Position numbers and translations under genes: made by a program
Notes under the pieces: generated by a model
What the model was told of the DNA's origin: nothing
Database searches by the model: none
What the model saw: only the letters and a program-made list of their open reading frames with translations
DNA from: Promethearchaeati archaeon
GTDB taxonomy: Archaea; Asgardarchaeota; Heimdallarchaeia; Heimdallarchaeales; Heimdallarchaeaceae
DNA: 64,000 bases
Reading direction: 5' to 3'
Assembly: GCA_013166775.1 (NCBI GenBank)
Contig: JABLTJ010000009.1
Coordinates: forward strand, 1-64,000
Shown: positions 1 through 9,153 of the stretch, piece by piece
Layout: every line of letters starts with the position of its first letter
How positions within the stretch are numbered: the stretch's first letter is position 1

Positions 1-396
1 TATAGAGATTAAGGGGAAATAACTAAAAAAAATTGTTGAAACTATTTTGTTATCATTATATTCTGCTAATCCAGTTAGATTATAGGTACCTCTATATTCT
101 ATTGGCAGCTCTGTTTCATTAATTAAATTATCATATTCAGTTCCATTTATATAAAATTGTACTGAAGCACTAGCAGGAGAAATATAGTATTTTAATTTGG
201 GTTCTTCTTCATATATTGAATTATTTTCAGGAATTATAAAATAAAAATTAAATAGTTGATTTAATGATTCTTGACTATTTATCATTTCTTTACTTTCTAC
301 AGTCACAGCATTGTAACAAAAAAATGAAGATAGCAACAGAATCAAAGATATAGTTGATAAAATTAAGATATCTCTTTTATATTTTATTATGACCAC
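1..396 (-). CDS. Secreted/membrane protein, 3' end cut by window edge
   Basis: A minus-strand frame stays open from about 396 to the left edge without a stop. It begins with GTG at 396 (an in-frame TTG lies a few codons upstream) and encodes a short basic start (VIIKYKRD) followed by a strongly hydrophobic stretch, which reads as a signal peptide or anchor. An Asn-rich extracellular-type segment with N-glycosylation-like NGT and NET sequences follows. I recognise no family. It diverges from the secreted-protein gene at 535. The start is uncertain because no ATG is available in this frame. Confidence 0.5.
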   Translation of the reverse strand, partial: MVIIKYKRDILILSTISLILLLSSFFCYNAVTVESKEMINSQESLNQLFNFYFIIPENNSIYEEEPKLKYYISPASASVQFYINGTEYDNLINETELPIEYRGTYNLTGLAEYNDNKIVSTIFFSYFPLISI

Positions 397-471
397 ATAT
401 ATCAAAATAGAATGTACAAAATCCAATACTTAAAAGTTCTTATTTGAAGAGAGATAGATTTTTGAGAAAAG

Positions 472-480
472 TTTAAATAT
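472..480 (+). promoter_or_regulatory. TATA box of the secreted-protein gene
   Basis: TTTAAATAT lies 55 nt upstream of the ATG at 535. This spacing fits an archaeal TATA box plus a short leader, and the leader carries a GAGAGGTT ribosome binding site at 523-530. Confidence 0.45.
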
Positions 481-534
481 CTCGCAAATAAAAGTAGAAT
501 TTGCATTATTAAAATGCACAAAGAGAGGTTGAAT

Positions 535-1083
535 ATGACAAGAAAAAAACATTACTTCTTTTTAATGTCGTTTTTGATACTATTTACTTTGACTACAACA
601 TTAATACCATCGCAAGCCCATTCAAAAATTTTTGATCAAAACTTCAGCACAGAAGATCAATATATCTTTGTTAATTACAGAATAAAAGTTTGGTCCAATC
701 AACATATTGAAGTTTATTCCACATATAGACATCATAGTACAAATCAAAGTATGTGTGCTTTTTACTATTTAGCTATAAAAATCGGATTTGGAGGAGGAAC
801 TATATATCATAATTCAGACATAACTCAAGAAGCACCAGGAGAAAATCAATATGCTTACCTTGATTGCTATGGTGATTTGGATCAAGAAGATTGGGAAACT
901 GGTCGAGCTTATATGTCCATAAGTGTACAGATGCGAACATTTAGTGTTGAGTATGAAACAAAATTTGCAGTGTTTGGCTTAATCTTATATAATTGGTATG
1001 GCACAGGTTGGGCAATTACACAACACGATTGGGTAGAACTCAATACTGACCCGCTATTCCCTGATTATACATTCTGGCCCTAA
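535..1083 (+). CDS. Secreted protein of unknown function
   Basis: The protein is about 182 residues. I chose ATG 535 over the upstream in-frame ATG at 514 because GAGAGGTT sits six bases before it. The N-terminus (MTRKKHYFFLMSF, then a hydrophobic run ending near SQAHS) is a clear signal peptide. The mature part is rich in Tyr, Trp and Asp with two Cys (SMCAFYY, LDCYGD) that could form a disulfide, and it is probably a beta-rich extracellular domain. There is no C-terminal anchor. An oligo-T tract follows the stop. No family is recognised. Confidence 0.65.
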   Translation: MTRKKHYFFLMSFLILFTLTTTLIPSQAHSKIFDQNFSTEDQYIFVNYRIKVWSNQHIEVYSTYRHHSTNQSMCAFYYLAIKIGFGGGTIYHNSDITQEAPGENQYAYLDCYGDLDQEDWETGRAYMSISVQMRTFSVEYETKFAVFGLILYNWYGTGWAITQHDWVELNTDPLFPDYTFWP

Positions 1084-1090
1084 TAATTAT

Positions 1091-1110
1091 TTTTCTTTTT
1101 TTTTCTTTTA
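1091..1110 (+). terminator. Oligo-T terminator after the secreted-protein gene
   Basis: Immediately after the stop at 1083 the + strand carries runs of T broken by single C residues. This is the usual archaeal intrinsic termination signal, and it needs no hairpin. Confidence 0.45.
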
Positions 1111-1113
1111 AAA

Positions 1114-1281
1114 TCATAGAACTTTTCCTATATTAGCTACTTGTTTCAATCCTTGCTCATAAGCTTCCTTCATTCTTTTTCTAAATTCCTCATCTAATTC
1201 TATCTGATTAGTTCCCTTTTTTTTCCGCTTTTTTATTTTCTTTTGATTTTTCCATCTTTTGAATGAAAAAAATTTTCTCAT
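1114..1281 (-). CDS. Small basic protein, 55 residues, unknown
   Basis: A minus-strand ATG at 1281 opens a 55-codon frame ending in TGA at 1114-1116. The first half is very basic (KNQKKIKKRKKK), and the second half is a probable amphipathic helix (ELDEEFRKRMKEAYEQGL). It fills an otherwise empty 290-bp gap between convergent genes. The ordered charge pattern suggests a real small, possibly nucleic-acid-binding protein. No homolog is recognised and no ribosome binding site is obvious. Confidence 0.4.
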   Translation of the reverse strand: MRKFFSFKRWKNQKKIKKRKKKGTNQIELDEEFRKRMKEAYEQGLKQVANIGKVL

Positions 1282-1373
1282 ACATTTACATTATATCCAT
1301 TCATTTATTTATATTTATTGAAATCAATGATATTTTACAGTACATGAATTAGATTACTTTTAACAATCAAGTA

Positions 1374-1910
1374 TTATTTTATTACGAAGCAATTATCTGC
1401 TGATTTTTGAATTGCTATACTGAATCCAGGTTCAAATCCAACAACAGCTGTTTCAATTCCTTTTTCTTTTATTTTCATTAAAATCGGATTTATTCTTGCA
1501 TGTCTTGAAGCAATAACAATTACATCAACTTTTCTACTATCTTCGATTGCATCCATTATTTCGATCGAGAGAAAGATATGTGTATCATGAGGAGTCACAA
1601 TAGGTTCGTATCCACTGTTTGTAATTGCTTGAATCAGTTTTTGACCCGCGTGCTCATTTAGGATTACTTTTCTAAATACTGGTCTGCCTAGGTTCTTTAC
1701 TTGCTCATCAATATCTTCTAGCTTTATTTGTCTGTCACCTATTTTTCTTAGAAAGTTTGGTCCATCAACAAAAATAGCAATCCGTTTTTCTCCCGTTATT
1801 CTTGCTCTCAAAGCTTGAATATGTGAGCTACTGAAGATTCTCTCCGATATTCTATCATAAAGACTCTTTTCATTAATCAATTCCGCTTCTTCTTCGACTA
1901 ATTCTGACAT
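1374..1910 (-). CDS. NYN/PIN-like domain protein (TIGR00288-type)
   Basis: This is a predicted metal-dependent ribonuclease of the NYN superfamily. After a ~35-residue helical start, the domain opens with KRIAIFVDGPNFLRK, the strand plus Asp-Gly-x-Asn motif typical of NYN. Further acidic positions are in MDAIEDSRKVDVIVIASRH and the C-terminal strand ETAVVGF. The start at 1910 is preferred because GAGGA lies six bases upstream; the frame extends to a TTG at 1922. It lies 46 bp downstream of the coiled-coil gene on the same strand and may be cotranscribed. The target RNA is unknown. Confidence 0.75.
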   Translation of the reverse strand: MSELVEEEAELINEKSLYDRISERIFSSSHIQALRARITGEKRIAIFVDGPNFLRKIGDRQIKLEDIDEQVKNLGRPVFRKVILNEHAGQKLIQAITNSGYEPIVTPHDTHIFLSIEIMDAIEDSRKVDVIVIASRHARINPILMKIKEKGIETAVVGFEPGFSIAIQKSADNCFVIK

Positions 1911-1955
1911 ATAATTCCTCAATAAATAAAAAGTGATGAAAGTGATTGATTTTTA

Positions 1956-3593
1956 TTATGCTGTAGTTTCTGCTTTTTCACTCTCTTCTTCGTATGATAA
2001 TGGTGGTGTTAAAAGCGCAGTTGCTTCGATTTGAGTTTTACCAGAGACAATATTCTGTTTGATATAACCAAAATAGTCCAATTCGTAGATGTATTTTGCA
2101 GCAACTTCTTCAGGAATATTAAGTAGTTTGGATATTTCTTCTTTAACAAGCGGTCTTTGAAAATCATTTAGAATATAGAGAATTCTGTATTTTGGATCGG
2201 TGTTCAGAAATGCTTCAACAGATTTTAGTGTTCTTTGAGAATAATCAATCTTCTTTCTCAATTTCTGTATATCTAGCTCGTATTGGTATTTTTCTTCAGA
2301 AGTCATTGTGCCTTGTTTTTCCATAACATCCAATGTTTGTTTGGTTGTTTTTAGCTCTTCTTTAGATTCTGCTAATCTAGCTTTGATATCTTCTATTTCG
2401 TCTTGTTTATCCAGAATTTGTTCTTCAATCTTTGTTTTTTCTAATGTAGCGTTTTCTGCCAAATCTCGTATTTCTTTCATCTCTGTCTCTTTTTCAGCAA
2501 ATTGTAACATCATTTCTTCTGTTTGTTTCTGTAACTCATGCAGTTCCTGATCTTTTGAACTCACTGATTGTTGAAGTTCAACCATTGTTTCCGCAAGTCT
2601 TTCCATGTCAGAATCTTTTTGGTTAATTTGTACTCTAAGCTCTTCCACTTGACCAGATTCTTCTTCTTTTCCATCTGCTTTTTCTTGGATTTCTTGTAAT
2701 TGTGCTTTAAGAGTATCAATTTGTGTAACCTTTTGTTGTATGTCGATCTTTTGGTTTCTAACTGTATCTTCATGCTCTGCAACTTGGTTTCTTAAATTGA
2801 AGTTTGTTTGACGTGATTTATCTAATTGTTTCTGAATATCATCAAAAAATTGATCTTCTTTAGAAATAGCTTCGGAAGATACTGCTCGCATTCTTGTTTC
2901 CATTTCTTCGACGTGCTTTGCCATTGCATCTCTTTCGATTTTCAACCTATTGAACTCAGATTGAAGATTATTTTTCTCTAGACTCAATTGATGTATGGTT
3001 TTATCTTTATCTGAAATGACTTGATCTCTTTCATGAATTATGGTTTCATCAACTGCTGCAACAGTTGATCTTTTTGATAAATCCTCAATTGCTTGTTCTT
3101 TACTTTTCATCGTTGTATGAATGTCAGTAAGTTCATTTTGTATAGAGATTGTTTCTGCTTTCAGATTTCCAATTTGATCATTAAGTTCGTCAATTTTCAA
3201 TACATCTTCTTGGATTCGTTTTTCAAGTCCGGGAACTTTGTTAGCTTCTGCTTTATGCTTTTCCAGTGAATCTAACATTTCTTGAGTTATCATTTCAGCA
3301 TTAATGTAACCTTGTTCAATTCCTTGTCTAATCTTTGATGTACTCTCTGTTACTACCATCAGGTGAATGTCTCTAAAGAGACTAACATAACTATCTTTGA
3401 AATTTCGTATTATTCCATCCACTTCGGAGACTGAATATTGCGCCTTACCAGGAGCTAGAGATCCACTTTTGATTTCTTCAGCTCTTGCTTTGGCTTGTTC
3501 TTCTACGTTAGTACGTATTACTCTCATTTCTCCTAGGAACTTTTTCACAAGGGAACGAACAATACTGAATGGACTTTCAGATTCTACAGCCAT
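1956..3593 (-). CDS. Long coiled-coil protein with C-terminal winged helix
   Basis: The protein has 545 residues. A short globular N-terminal region (to about residue 100) is followed by roughly 350 residues of heptad-rich coiled coil (many E/K/Q, few Pro/Gly). A compact helix-rich domain near residues 455-525 (YRILYILNDFQRPLVKEEIS, then LLNIPEEVAAKYIYELDYFG) looks like a winged helix. The tail is acidic. A smaller protein at 12564-13514 has the same coiled-coil plus winged-helix plan. It may be a structural or chromatin-associated protein, but this is inference. It is the middle gene of a minus-strand run with the GTPase and NYN genes. Confidence 0.7.
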   Translation of the reverse strand: MAVESESPFSIVRSLVKKFLGEMRVIRTNVEEQAKARAEEIKSGSLAPGKAQYSVSEVDGIIRNFKDSYVSLFRDIHLMVVTESTSKIRQGIEQGYINAEMITQEMLDSLEKHKAEANKVPGLEKRIQEDVLKIDELNDQIGNLKAETISIQNELTDIHTTMKSKEQAIEDLSKRSTVAAVDETIIHERDQVISDKDKTIHQLSLEKNNLQSEFNRLKIERDAMAKHVEEMETRMRAVSSEAISKEDQFFDDIQKQLDKSRQTNFNLRNQVAEHEDTVRNQKIDIQQKVTQIDTLKAQLQEIQEKADGKEEESGQVEELRVQINQKDSDMERLAETMVELQQSVSSKDQELHELQKQTEEMMLQFAEKETEMKEIRDLAENATLEKTKIEEQILDKQDEIEDIKARLAESKEELKTTKQTLDVMEKQGTMTSEEKYQYELDIQKLRKKIDYSQRTLKSVEAFLNTDPKYRILYILNDFQRPLVKEEISKLLNIPEEVAAKYIYELDYFGYIKQNIVSGKTQIEATALLTPPLSYEEESEKAETTA

Positions 3594-3703
3594 TTAACTC
3601 AGCTCAATCCTTTATCTTATAGAGGATATCTAGTATTTAAACTATAAATTAATTTCTGTAGTAAAACTGTAAAATTGATACTGAATTCGATTTTTTCTAT
3701 TAA

Positions 3704-4387
3704 TTATGTTAGATTTATCGTGAGATAAAACAAATTGTCTCTGAATTCGTCAATTTCATTTAGGAATCCAGTTAATTGGCTGTAAGAAATTATAGGTACG
3801 TCTTGATAAAATTGTAAATCATGGTCCCTCCAAGAAATAATAACTGGAAATAAATACAATTTCCTCTTCAAAGGCAGTTGTAGCTTTTTAATCAATTCAT
3901 CTGATAGAAAAGGAAAAACTTCAACTATAACTTCTGTTCTTTCCTTTTGCTTTTTTACTGCTTCTTTTAGTACTGATGAAGATATAAATTTGTAATATTT
4001 ACAGTCAATCAAGAAAATATATGGGTAATTATATGCTATAACATCTACTTCGTATCTTGTAACTTCATCTTTGAATCTGAAATTTGTTAAAACCGTGTAG
4101 TTCAGTTCATTAAAAATATGTGAAATAATTTGTTCAAACTTCTTCCAATCAAGTAGTTCACTTATTGCAGAAACGTCTATACCTTCTTTGATAAGATTGA
4201 ATATTACCTTATTTTGTTCATCTTCAGAGAAATTTTCTGAACTAGCAAATTCTTCAATTGAATAGCCTATTTTTTGTAAGAAAGAAGAACACCTTGCTTT
4301 TTCCAAATCTGTTAATTTTGAAACATCCATTGTTTGTTTTTTAAAAATATGAAGAAGAATAGCACGTGAAGCACTATCAATACGCAA
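3704..4387 (-). CDS. PD-(D/E)XK (Mrr-like) nuclease-fold protein
   Basis: The 227-residue protein has an N-terminal helical part and a restriction-endonuclease-like core. The visible catalytic pattern is Glu84 (WKKFEQIISHIF), Asp115 (YEVDVIAY) and Asp128-x-Lys130 (FLIDCKYYKF), the order expected for the Mrr/PD-(D/E)XK fold. TTG at 4387 is the likely start because GGTGA precedes it by six bases; the next ATG is at 4330. It sits 23 bp downstream of the GTPase gene. It could be a nuclease in repair or defence, or an inactive DNA-binding relative. There are no methyltransferase or McrB neighbours. Confidence 0.7.
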   Translation of the reverse strand: MRIDSASRAILLHIFKKQTMDVSKLTDLEKARCSSFLQKIGYSIEEFASSENFSEDEQNKVIFNLIKEGIDVSAISELLDWKKFEQIISHIFNELNYTVLTNFRFKDEVTRYEVDVIAYNYPYIFLIDCKYYKFISSSVLKEAVKKQKERTEVIVEVFPFLSDELIKKLQLPLKRKLYLFPVIISWRDHDLQFYQDVPIISYSQLTGFLNEIDEFRDNLFYLTINLT

Positions 4388-4410
4388 AACAATTCACCAA
4401 TTTCAAGACT

Positions 4411-5217
4411 TCATTCAGGTTTTGCAGATTTGATTCTATGAATTACTATCTCTCTTGTTAATTGTTCGATTGGTTGAGCAATTTTTTGAACACTAAGAGG
4501 TCTAGCTCCTTTCTGCAACCTACCATACTCATCGAGTTTTGTCTTTATATCTGGGCTCCTCAATAGAGTCATTAGTTCGTTTCTTGCTTGTAAACAAGAA
4601 GTTTCTATAACTCGCATATATGCGTCTCCTTTGTTACTGGCAAGTTTTTTCTCAATAAGAAGATCCAAGAATTTTTCAGTGGGAATTCGTTCCTCTGCAG
4701 GTAAATCGATCTTATTTAGAACAATCAGAAAAGGAAGTGATTTACCTAAAATATCTCCCTTTAATGCGATAAGCTCATCAACGCTATCTACATTATCATC
4801 CCACATGTTTTTGCTAGGATCAAACATGAAAATTAAACCATCAGCTCCTTCTAGTACAACCTTTCTCTGTATATAATGTCTTTTTTGACCTGCTGTGGAC
4901 CAAACTTGATAACGTAGTTTTGGAACACTCACACCTTGTCCTTTTGGCAACTCGAATGTGCTTTGGTCATAGAAAATTGTTCTACCACTTGGATCATCGA
5001 TTTTTTTAAGTGAAGAATAGATTGTTTCAGGGTCTTCAACTTTTCTTAAAACATTATATACAGTTAGCATACTTGTTTTACCAGCGAGAGATGGTCCATA
5101 TATAACCAATTTTAAGTAAGGTATTCCAGAACCATCGACTTTGAAGATATCTCTTATTGTGAGTTTGCTTGACATCGTTTTCATTGCCGCCAATTGTTTT
5201 AATTGAGAAGATTTCAC
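4411..5217 (-). CDS. Ras/MglA-like small GTPase
   Basis: The 268-residue GTP-binding protein has P-loop GPSLAGKT at 41-48, a G3-like WSTAGQ at 106-111, G4 NKID at 168-171 and a G5-like ETSC. In Ras-type proteins G3 is DxxGQ. Here Ser replaces the Asp, as in bacterial MglA, which also lacks this acid. Length and insertions exceed a plain Ras domain. Expansion of such GTPases is an Asgard hallmark. No roadblock partner is visible nearby. The start is GTG 5217; ATG 5184 is an alternative. The membrane or cytoskeletal role is unknown. Confidence 0.85.
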   Translation of the reverse strand: MKSSQLKQLAAMKTMSSKLTIRDIFKVDGSGIPYLKLVIYGPSLAGKTSMLTVYNVLRKVEDPETIYSSLKKIDDPSGRTIFYDQSTFELPKGQGVSVPKLRYQVWSTAGQKRHYIQRKVVLEGADGLIFMFDPSKNMWDDNVDSVDELIALKGDILGKSLPFLIVLNKIDLPAEERIPTEKFLDLLIEKKLASNKGDAYMRVIETSCLQARNELMTLLRSPDIKTKLDEYGRLQKGARPLSVQKIAQPIEQLTREIVIHRIKSAKPE

Positions 5218-5351
5218 GATTTTGCTTATATAATCTTTTCTGGTTAGGTATATGATTTCTATGTGATGAAATTCTATTAAACTTTTTTATCCTCTCATAT
5301 TGGATTTTTGGTTAATTTGTATAGGGAAGGTGTTCTATAATCCTTTAAAGT

Positions 5352-6038
5352 TTATAATCCTTGATTGTGTTCATTTAATAGACTCTCTTCATCTTTATGA
5401 AGAGAAACTGCTAACTCAGCTACGACTCCATCAAGAAAAGCGAGAGCCGCATGTTCAAAAGCTGTTCCTTCAGGAGCTAGAGTACTATCTAAACCTAAAT
5501 CTCTCCTCTCTAAATCTGATTTGGTTCTTCCTTTTAATTTGATAGTAACATCTCCTAATCTCCCTATCATACTATGCACATAACTAGTTAGAACAATAAC
5601 GAAAGGGTTGTAAATAAGATAAGTTTCTAGCATTGCTTTAACAATAGGTGTCGTTCCAGATCCACTTATCACTATAATAGTATCTCCCTCTTTTAATCGC
5701 GGAACAGAACGAGTATTGGTTATAAATCTGCTTTCAACACCAAAATGCTCTAATCTTGTCTGTAGCATTTGCCCTACCATTGCACTTCTACCACTTGCTA
5801 GAATGTAGATACGTTTTTTTAGCGATATATCTTCCATTAACCTATCTCTAATTTGTTGGACATATTCATAGTGCTCACTCATATGAGCAATGTTCTCTTG
5901 TAGATTCTTAACCATTAATTCGAGAGCCTTAAAAATCACAGGTTTTGTAGCATCACTTGTTAAGTATTTGATACTCTCATAACCAATTACTTTCTTATCC
6001 TCTTTTTCCTCTTCCACTTCTTTCTTGTTTGAACCCAT
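5352..6038 (-). CDS. hxlB: 6-phospho-3-hexuloisomerase (SIS domain)
   Basis: This is an SIS-fold isomerase converting D-arabino-hex-3-ulose 6-phosphate and fructose 6-phosphate. In archaea it usually serves ribose-phosphate supply or formaldehyde fixation by the RuMP route. The sugar-phosphate loop ILASGRSAMVGQML, the segment VISGSGTTPIV and a C-terminal Glu/His-containing helix are characteristic. The 228 residues include a ~20-residue Lys/Glu N-terminal extension. The partner hexulose-phosphate synthase is not in the window. Downstream is the GTPase gene on the same strand. A general SIS-domain isomerase is the alternative. Confidence 0.8.
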   Translation of the reverse strand: MGSNKKEVEEEKEDKKVIGYESIKYLTSDATKPVIFKALELMVKNLQENIAHMSEHYEYVQQIRDRLMEDISLKKRIYILASGRSAMVGQMLQTRLEHFGVESRFITNTRSVPRLKEGDTIIVISGSGTTPIVKAMLETYLIYNPFVIVLTSYVHSMIGRLGDVTIKLKGRTKSDLERRDLGLDSTLAPEGTAFEHAALAFLDGVVAELAVSLHKDEESLLNEHNQGL

Positions 6039-6219
6039 TCACACCACAATTATAACACATGAAATTGGATAGTTATTAGTTATTTAGCTATCCTCTAAGC
6101 TTCATTCTTCTATCCTAATTTAAACTACTCGGTCAAAAAAGAATTACTTGGTTATTTTTTTCCATTTGATTGATAATATACAAGAAATAGAAATATAAGT
6201 AAGAAAAGAAAATAATTTC

Positions 6220-9153
6220 TTGATTGGTTTGAGCTTTGGAGACAAAATCTGGAAAAAATCCAAAATAATAGCAGTTTCTGTTCTTGTATTTTGGTTGTTA
6301 ATTGTCTCTATTAATGCTAGGAAAATCTTCAATATCACAGATTATGTTGCTGATGAAAGCAGTAACCTTTCAACTTCTAAAGGGTCAGAATCTCAAATTG
6401 GTAATAAAATTATATCAGATTTTAGTGAATTAAATAGCACTTTTCAGATTGTCGTTCACAATCCAGAAGGAAGTATTCTAACTAATGAAGTAAAAAATTC
6501 AATCACTCAACTAATTAACAGTATAACATTTAATCCGAAAATAGGTCCTTATCTCTCAGCAAAAATCCCTTATTCATCTGTTTTCGATGACGCGGATAAC
6601 ATGTTAAGATCTATCTTATCACTTCAATGGTTTTCAACTCAAATGGCATTCGCTTCAACTCACTTTATATGGGGTGGAGCAGAATTTTTTTCCAATGAAT
6701 GGGTTGATAGTTACAATTTTACTAATGATGTAGAATTAGCTACTTCAATTGCTGAGCAAAACACAGACAATTTCATCATGCAATATTTAGATAATAATAA
6801 TGAATCTAGATACGTAAACTATGCAACTAATTTTATTGAATCACTAGCAGAGAGTTTTTTATTTTACGCAAATTTAATCCCTCCAACAAATACAAGTGAT
6901 GCTTACTCTTTATCACAAAGTATCATTGTTGCTAATAATTCTTTTTTTGATGAACTTGCAGATGATCCAACTCAACTAAAACTCTTAACAGTAATAGCTG
7001 ACAATTTTATTGGTTTAATGTGGGAAGATGATGAGTATTTGTATTCTGAGTTTACAGATTTTCTTTTCAATTCGAGTGATGCTAGTAGTGTTAATTTTAC
7101 AAAGGAAGTTTATTCAAATGGAGATATTGAAGGATTTGTTAAAGCTAAGAATAAATACTTGCTTCCAGTTCTAAGCAAAGAAATTGAAATCCCACCTTTA
7201 TCCAAGGAAATTGTTGACACCTTCCTCTTGCGATATACTAACTATAGAAATGAAAATGATACAGTAGATACTACTTTAATTTCATTTAATTTAGCAATCA
7301 ACCATAATACAGAGAAAGGAAAGGAAGCATATATAGAATTAATGGATATTATTCCTTTACTACAAGAAAGCTACAAACCTCTCGAAATTTTCATAACAGG
7401 TCTTGATTTGTTTATTGTAGAACTTTCATCAGATTATGAGAATCAAATAAATAGAAATGATATTATTGTAATTTTAACAATAATAGTAATTCTAATACTT
7501 GTATATCGGTCTCCTATTCTCCCACTTATCCAACTCTTTGTATTAGGTATTGCATTTGCTGTATCAAGATTAATTTTTGTTTTTATTGGGATTAGAATAG
7601 GAGGACTTGCAAGTACAAGCTTATTAGTTCTTAGCATTTGTTTGCTTGGTGCAACAACTGATTATTGTGTTTTCTTGATGGGGGATTACTTGTATAATTT
7701 GAAGAAAAACAAGAAAAAAGATGTAGCATTAAAAATAACCTTCAGACGAACTTTAAAGAGCATAGTTATTTCATCATTATCACTTACTATAGGTTTTGGC
7801 TCATTGATTCTAAGTAGCTTTCCGATGACTAGAGGTATGGGTATTGGAGGAACAATCGGGTTCTTAACAAGCATGATTGTTTCATTGACTCTGATTCCTG
7901 CCATTTTAGTGCTAATAAATGAGAAGTACCTAATCAAGTGGAAATTCACTTTTAAGAAGATAAAAGTACCATCATTTTCAATAACAAACGCATTGAAAAA
8001 AATAGTACAGAAGCGAAAAATAGTATTAATTGTTTCAGTAATACTAGCTTTGCTTGGAACAGGTATTTTCTTGATTCTACCTACAGATTATGCACAAATA
8101 TCATCAGCTCCAGAAAGCTATCATTCTCGTCAAGGATTAGATGCTGTGAATTTATACATGGGAACGGAGTATATCAGTCAAATCACACTGCTCTTTGAAA
8201 CTCCAGATAACGATGCTTTTCTGAACTCAAATGGAAGTTTGAATCTTATATCGATACAACATGTTCTGGTTTTGACGGAAGAGGTAAAAAAAGTCGCTAA
8301 TATTTCATTTGTTATTGGTTTGAGTCACCCGCTTGTTTATACTTATCAAGAGAGTATTTCTAATAGCTCTTTATTTGTCCAAGAGGAAATTCACACTTTA
8401 ATGAAAAGTTTTGTTTTACCCGATGCAACACTAGGAGTAGTTTATCTTGGATCGCAGTACAAGGAGGGAGATGATAGATTAAACAACCAGATTGCAGGCA
8501 TTAGAGAGACCCTTAAGGCACAATTAGAAGAACGAGATCTTTCAACATGGAAAGTATATACAACTGGTGTCGCGTCTCGTATATATGATACAAATGAAGG
8601 TATTAGAGGTGATTTTAATAAGATTTTAGTTTTTACTTCTCTCACCATTACAGCATTATTAATTATATTTTTAAGACGGATTCTCATGTCTTTTAGAGTT
8701 TTAATAACTATTCTAATTTCATTAGGGTTAAGTTTAGGAGTATTCGCTATATTTAATTTGATTTTCTTCAATGGATCAGTATATTGGATAGTTCCTTTAA
8801 TGTTATATGCTGTTTTAACAGCCCTAGGTTTGGATTTTGATGTTTTATTTTTGGGTGTGTTTGTAGATATTTACAAGAGAACAGACAATAAAGAAGAAGC
8901 TATTGTTGATGCAGTCGAACAGACAATGAGCAATATTTCTGTGGCTGGAATTATTATGGCTGCTACTTTTCTAAGCTTGATATTTACTTCGTCTGTTCAC
9001 ATGCAACAACTTGGTTTAGGTCTTGGAATAGGTATTCTAATCGATGTATTTGTTTCTAGATTATTTATTGTCCCTCCAGCAATAGTTTTGACTTTCAAAC
9101 AATCAAAGATTAAGAAAGAAGAACAAATTGAGGAAGAAGGTGAGAATGATTAA
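6220..9153 (+). CDS. MMPL/RND-family membrane transporter
   Basis: The 977-residue protein has the RND layout. One N-terminal membrane helix is followed by a ~330-residue external domain, five to six membrane helices (from IIVILTIIVILILVYRS to about residue 570), a second external domain and a second helix block. Conserved MMPL-type segments are visible, such as ATTDYCVFLMGDYLY and, in the second half, ALGLDFDVLFLGVF, with membrane Asp residues likely used for proton coupling. No ATG is available; TTG 6220 starts the frame. The family exports lipids or hydrophobic compounds. It overlaps the next gene by 8 bp, which suggests a functional pair. Confidence 0.85.
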   Translation: MIGLSFGDKIWKKSKIIAVSVLVFWLLIVSINARKIFNITDYVADESSNLSTSKGSESQIGNKIISDFSELNSTFQIVVHNPEGSILTNEVKNSITQLINSITFNPKIGPYLSAKIPYSSVFDDADNMLRSILSLQWFSTQMAFASTHFIWGGAEFFSNEWVDSYNFTNDVELATSIAEQNTDNFIMQYLDNNNESRYVNYATNFIESLAESFLFYANLIPPTNTSDAYSLSQSIIVANNSFFDELADDPTQLKLLTVIADNFIGLMWEDDEYLYSEFTDFLFNSSDASSVNFTKEVYSNGDIEGFVKAKNKYLLPVLSKEIEIPPLSKEIVDTFLLRYTNYRNENDTVDTTLISFNLAINHNTEKGKEAYIELMDIIPLLQESYKPLEIFITGLDLFIVELSSDYENQINRNDIIVILTIIVILILVYRSPILPLIQLFVLGIAFAVSRLIFVFIGIRIGGLASTSLLVLSICLLGATTDYCVFLMGDYLYNLKKNKKKDVALKITFRRTLKSIVISSLSLTIGFGSLILSSFPMTRGMGIGGTIGFLTSMIVSLTLIPAILVLINEKYLIKWKFTFKKIKVPSFSITNALKKIVQKRKIVLIVSVILALLGTGIFLILPTDYAQISSAPESYHSRQGLDAVNLYMGTEYISQITLLFETPDNDAFLNSNGSLNLISIQHVLVLTEEVKKVANISFVIGLSHPLVYTYQESISNSSLFVQEEIHTLMKSFVLPDATLGVVYLGSQYKEGDDRLNNQIAGIRETLKAQLEERDLSTWKVYTTGVASRIYDTNEGIRGDFNKILVFTSLTITALLIIFLRRILMSFRVLITILISLGLSLGVFAIFNLIFFNGSVYWIVPLMLYAVLTALGLDFDVLFLGVFVDIYKRTDNKEEAIVDAVEQTMSNISVAGIIMAATFLSLIFTSSVHMQQLGLGLGIGILIDVFVSRLFIVPPAIVLTFKQSKIKKEEQIEEEGEND

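Noticed and set aside
8442..8771. 109-codon minus-strand frame inside the MMPL gene
   Set aside because: No domain or start signal; the + strand encodes conserved membrane helices here.
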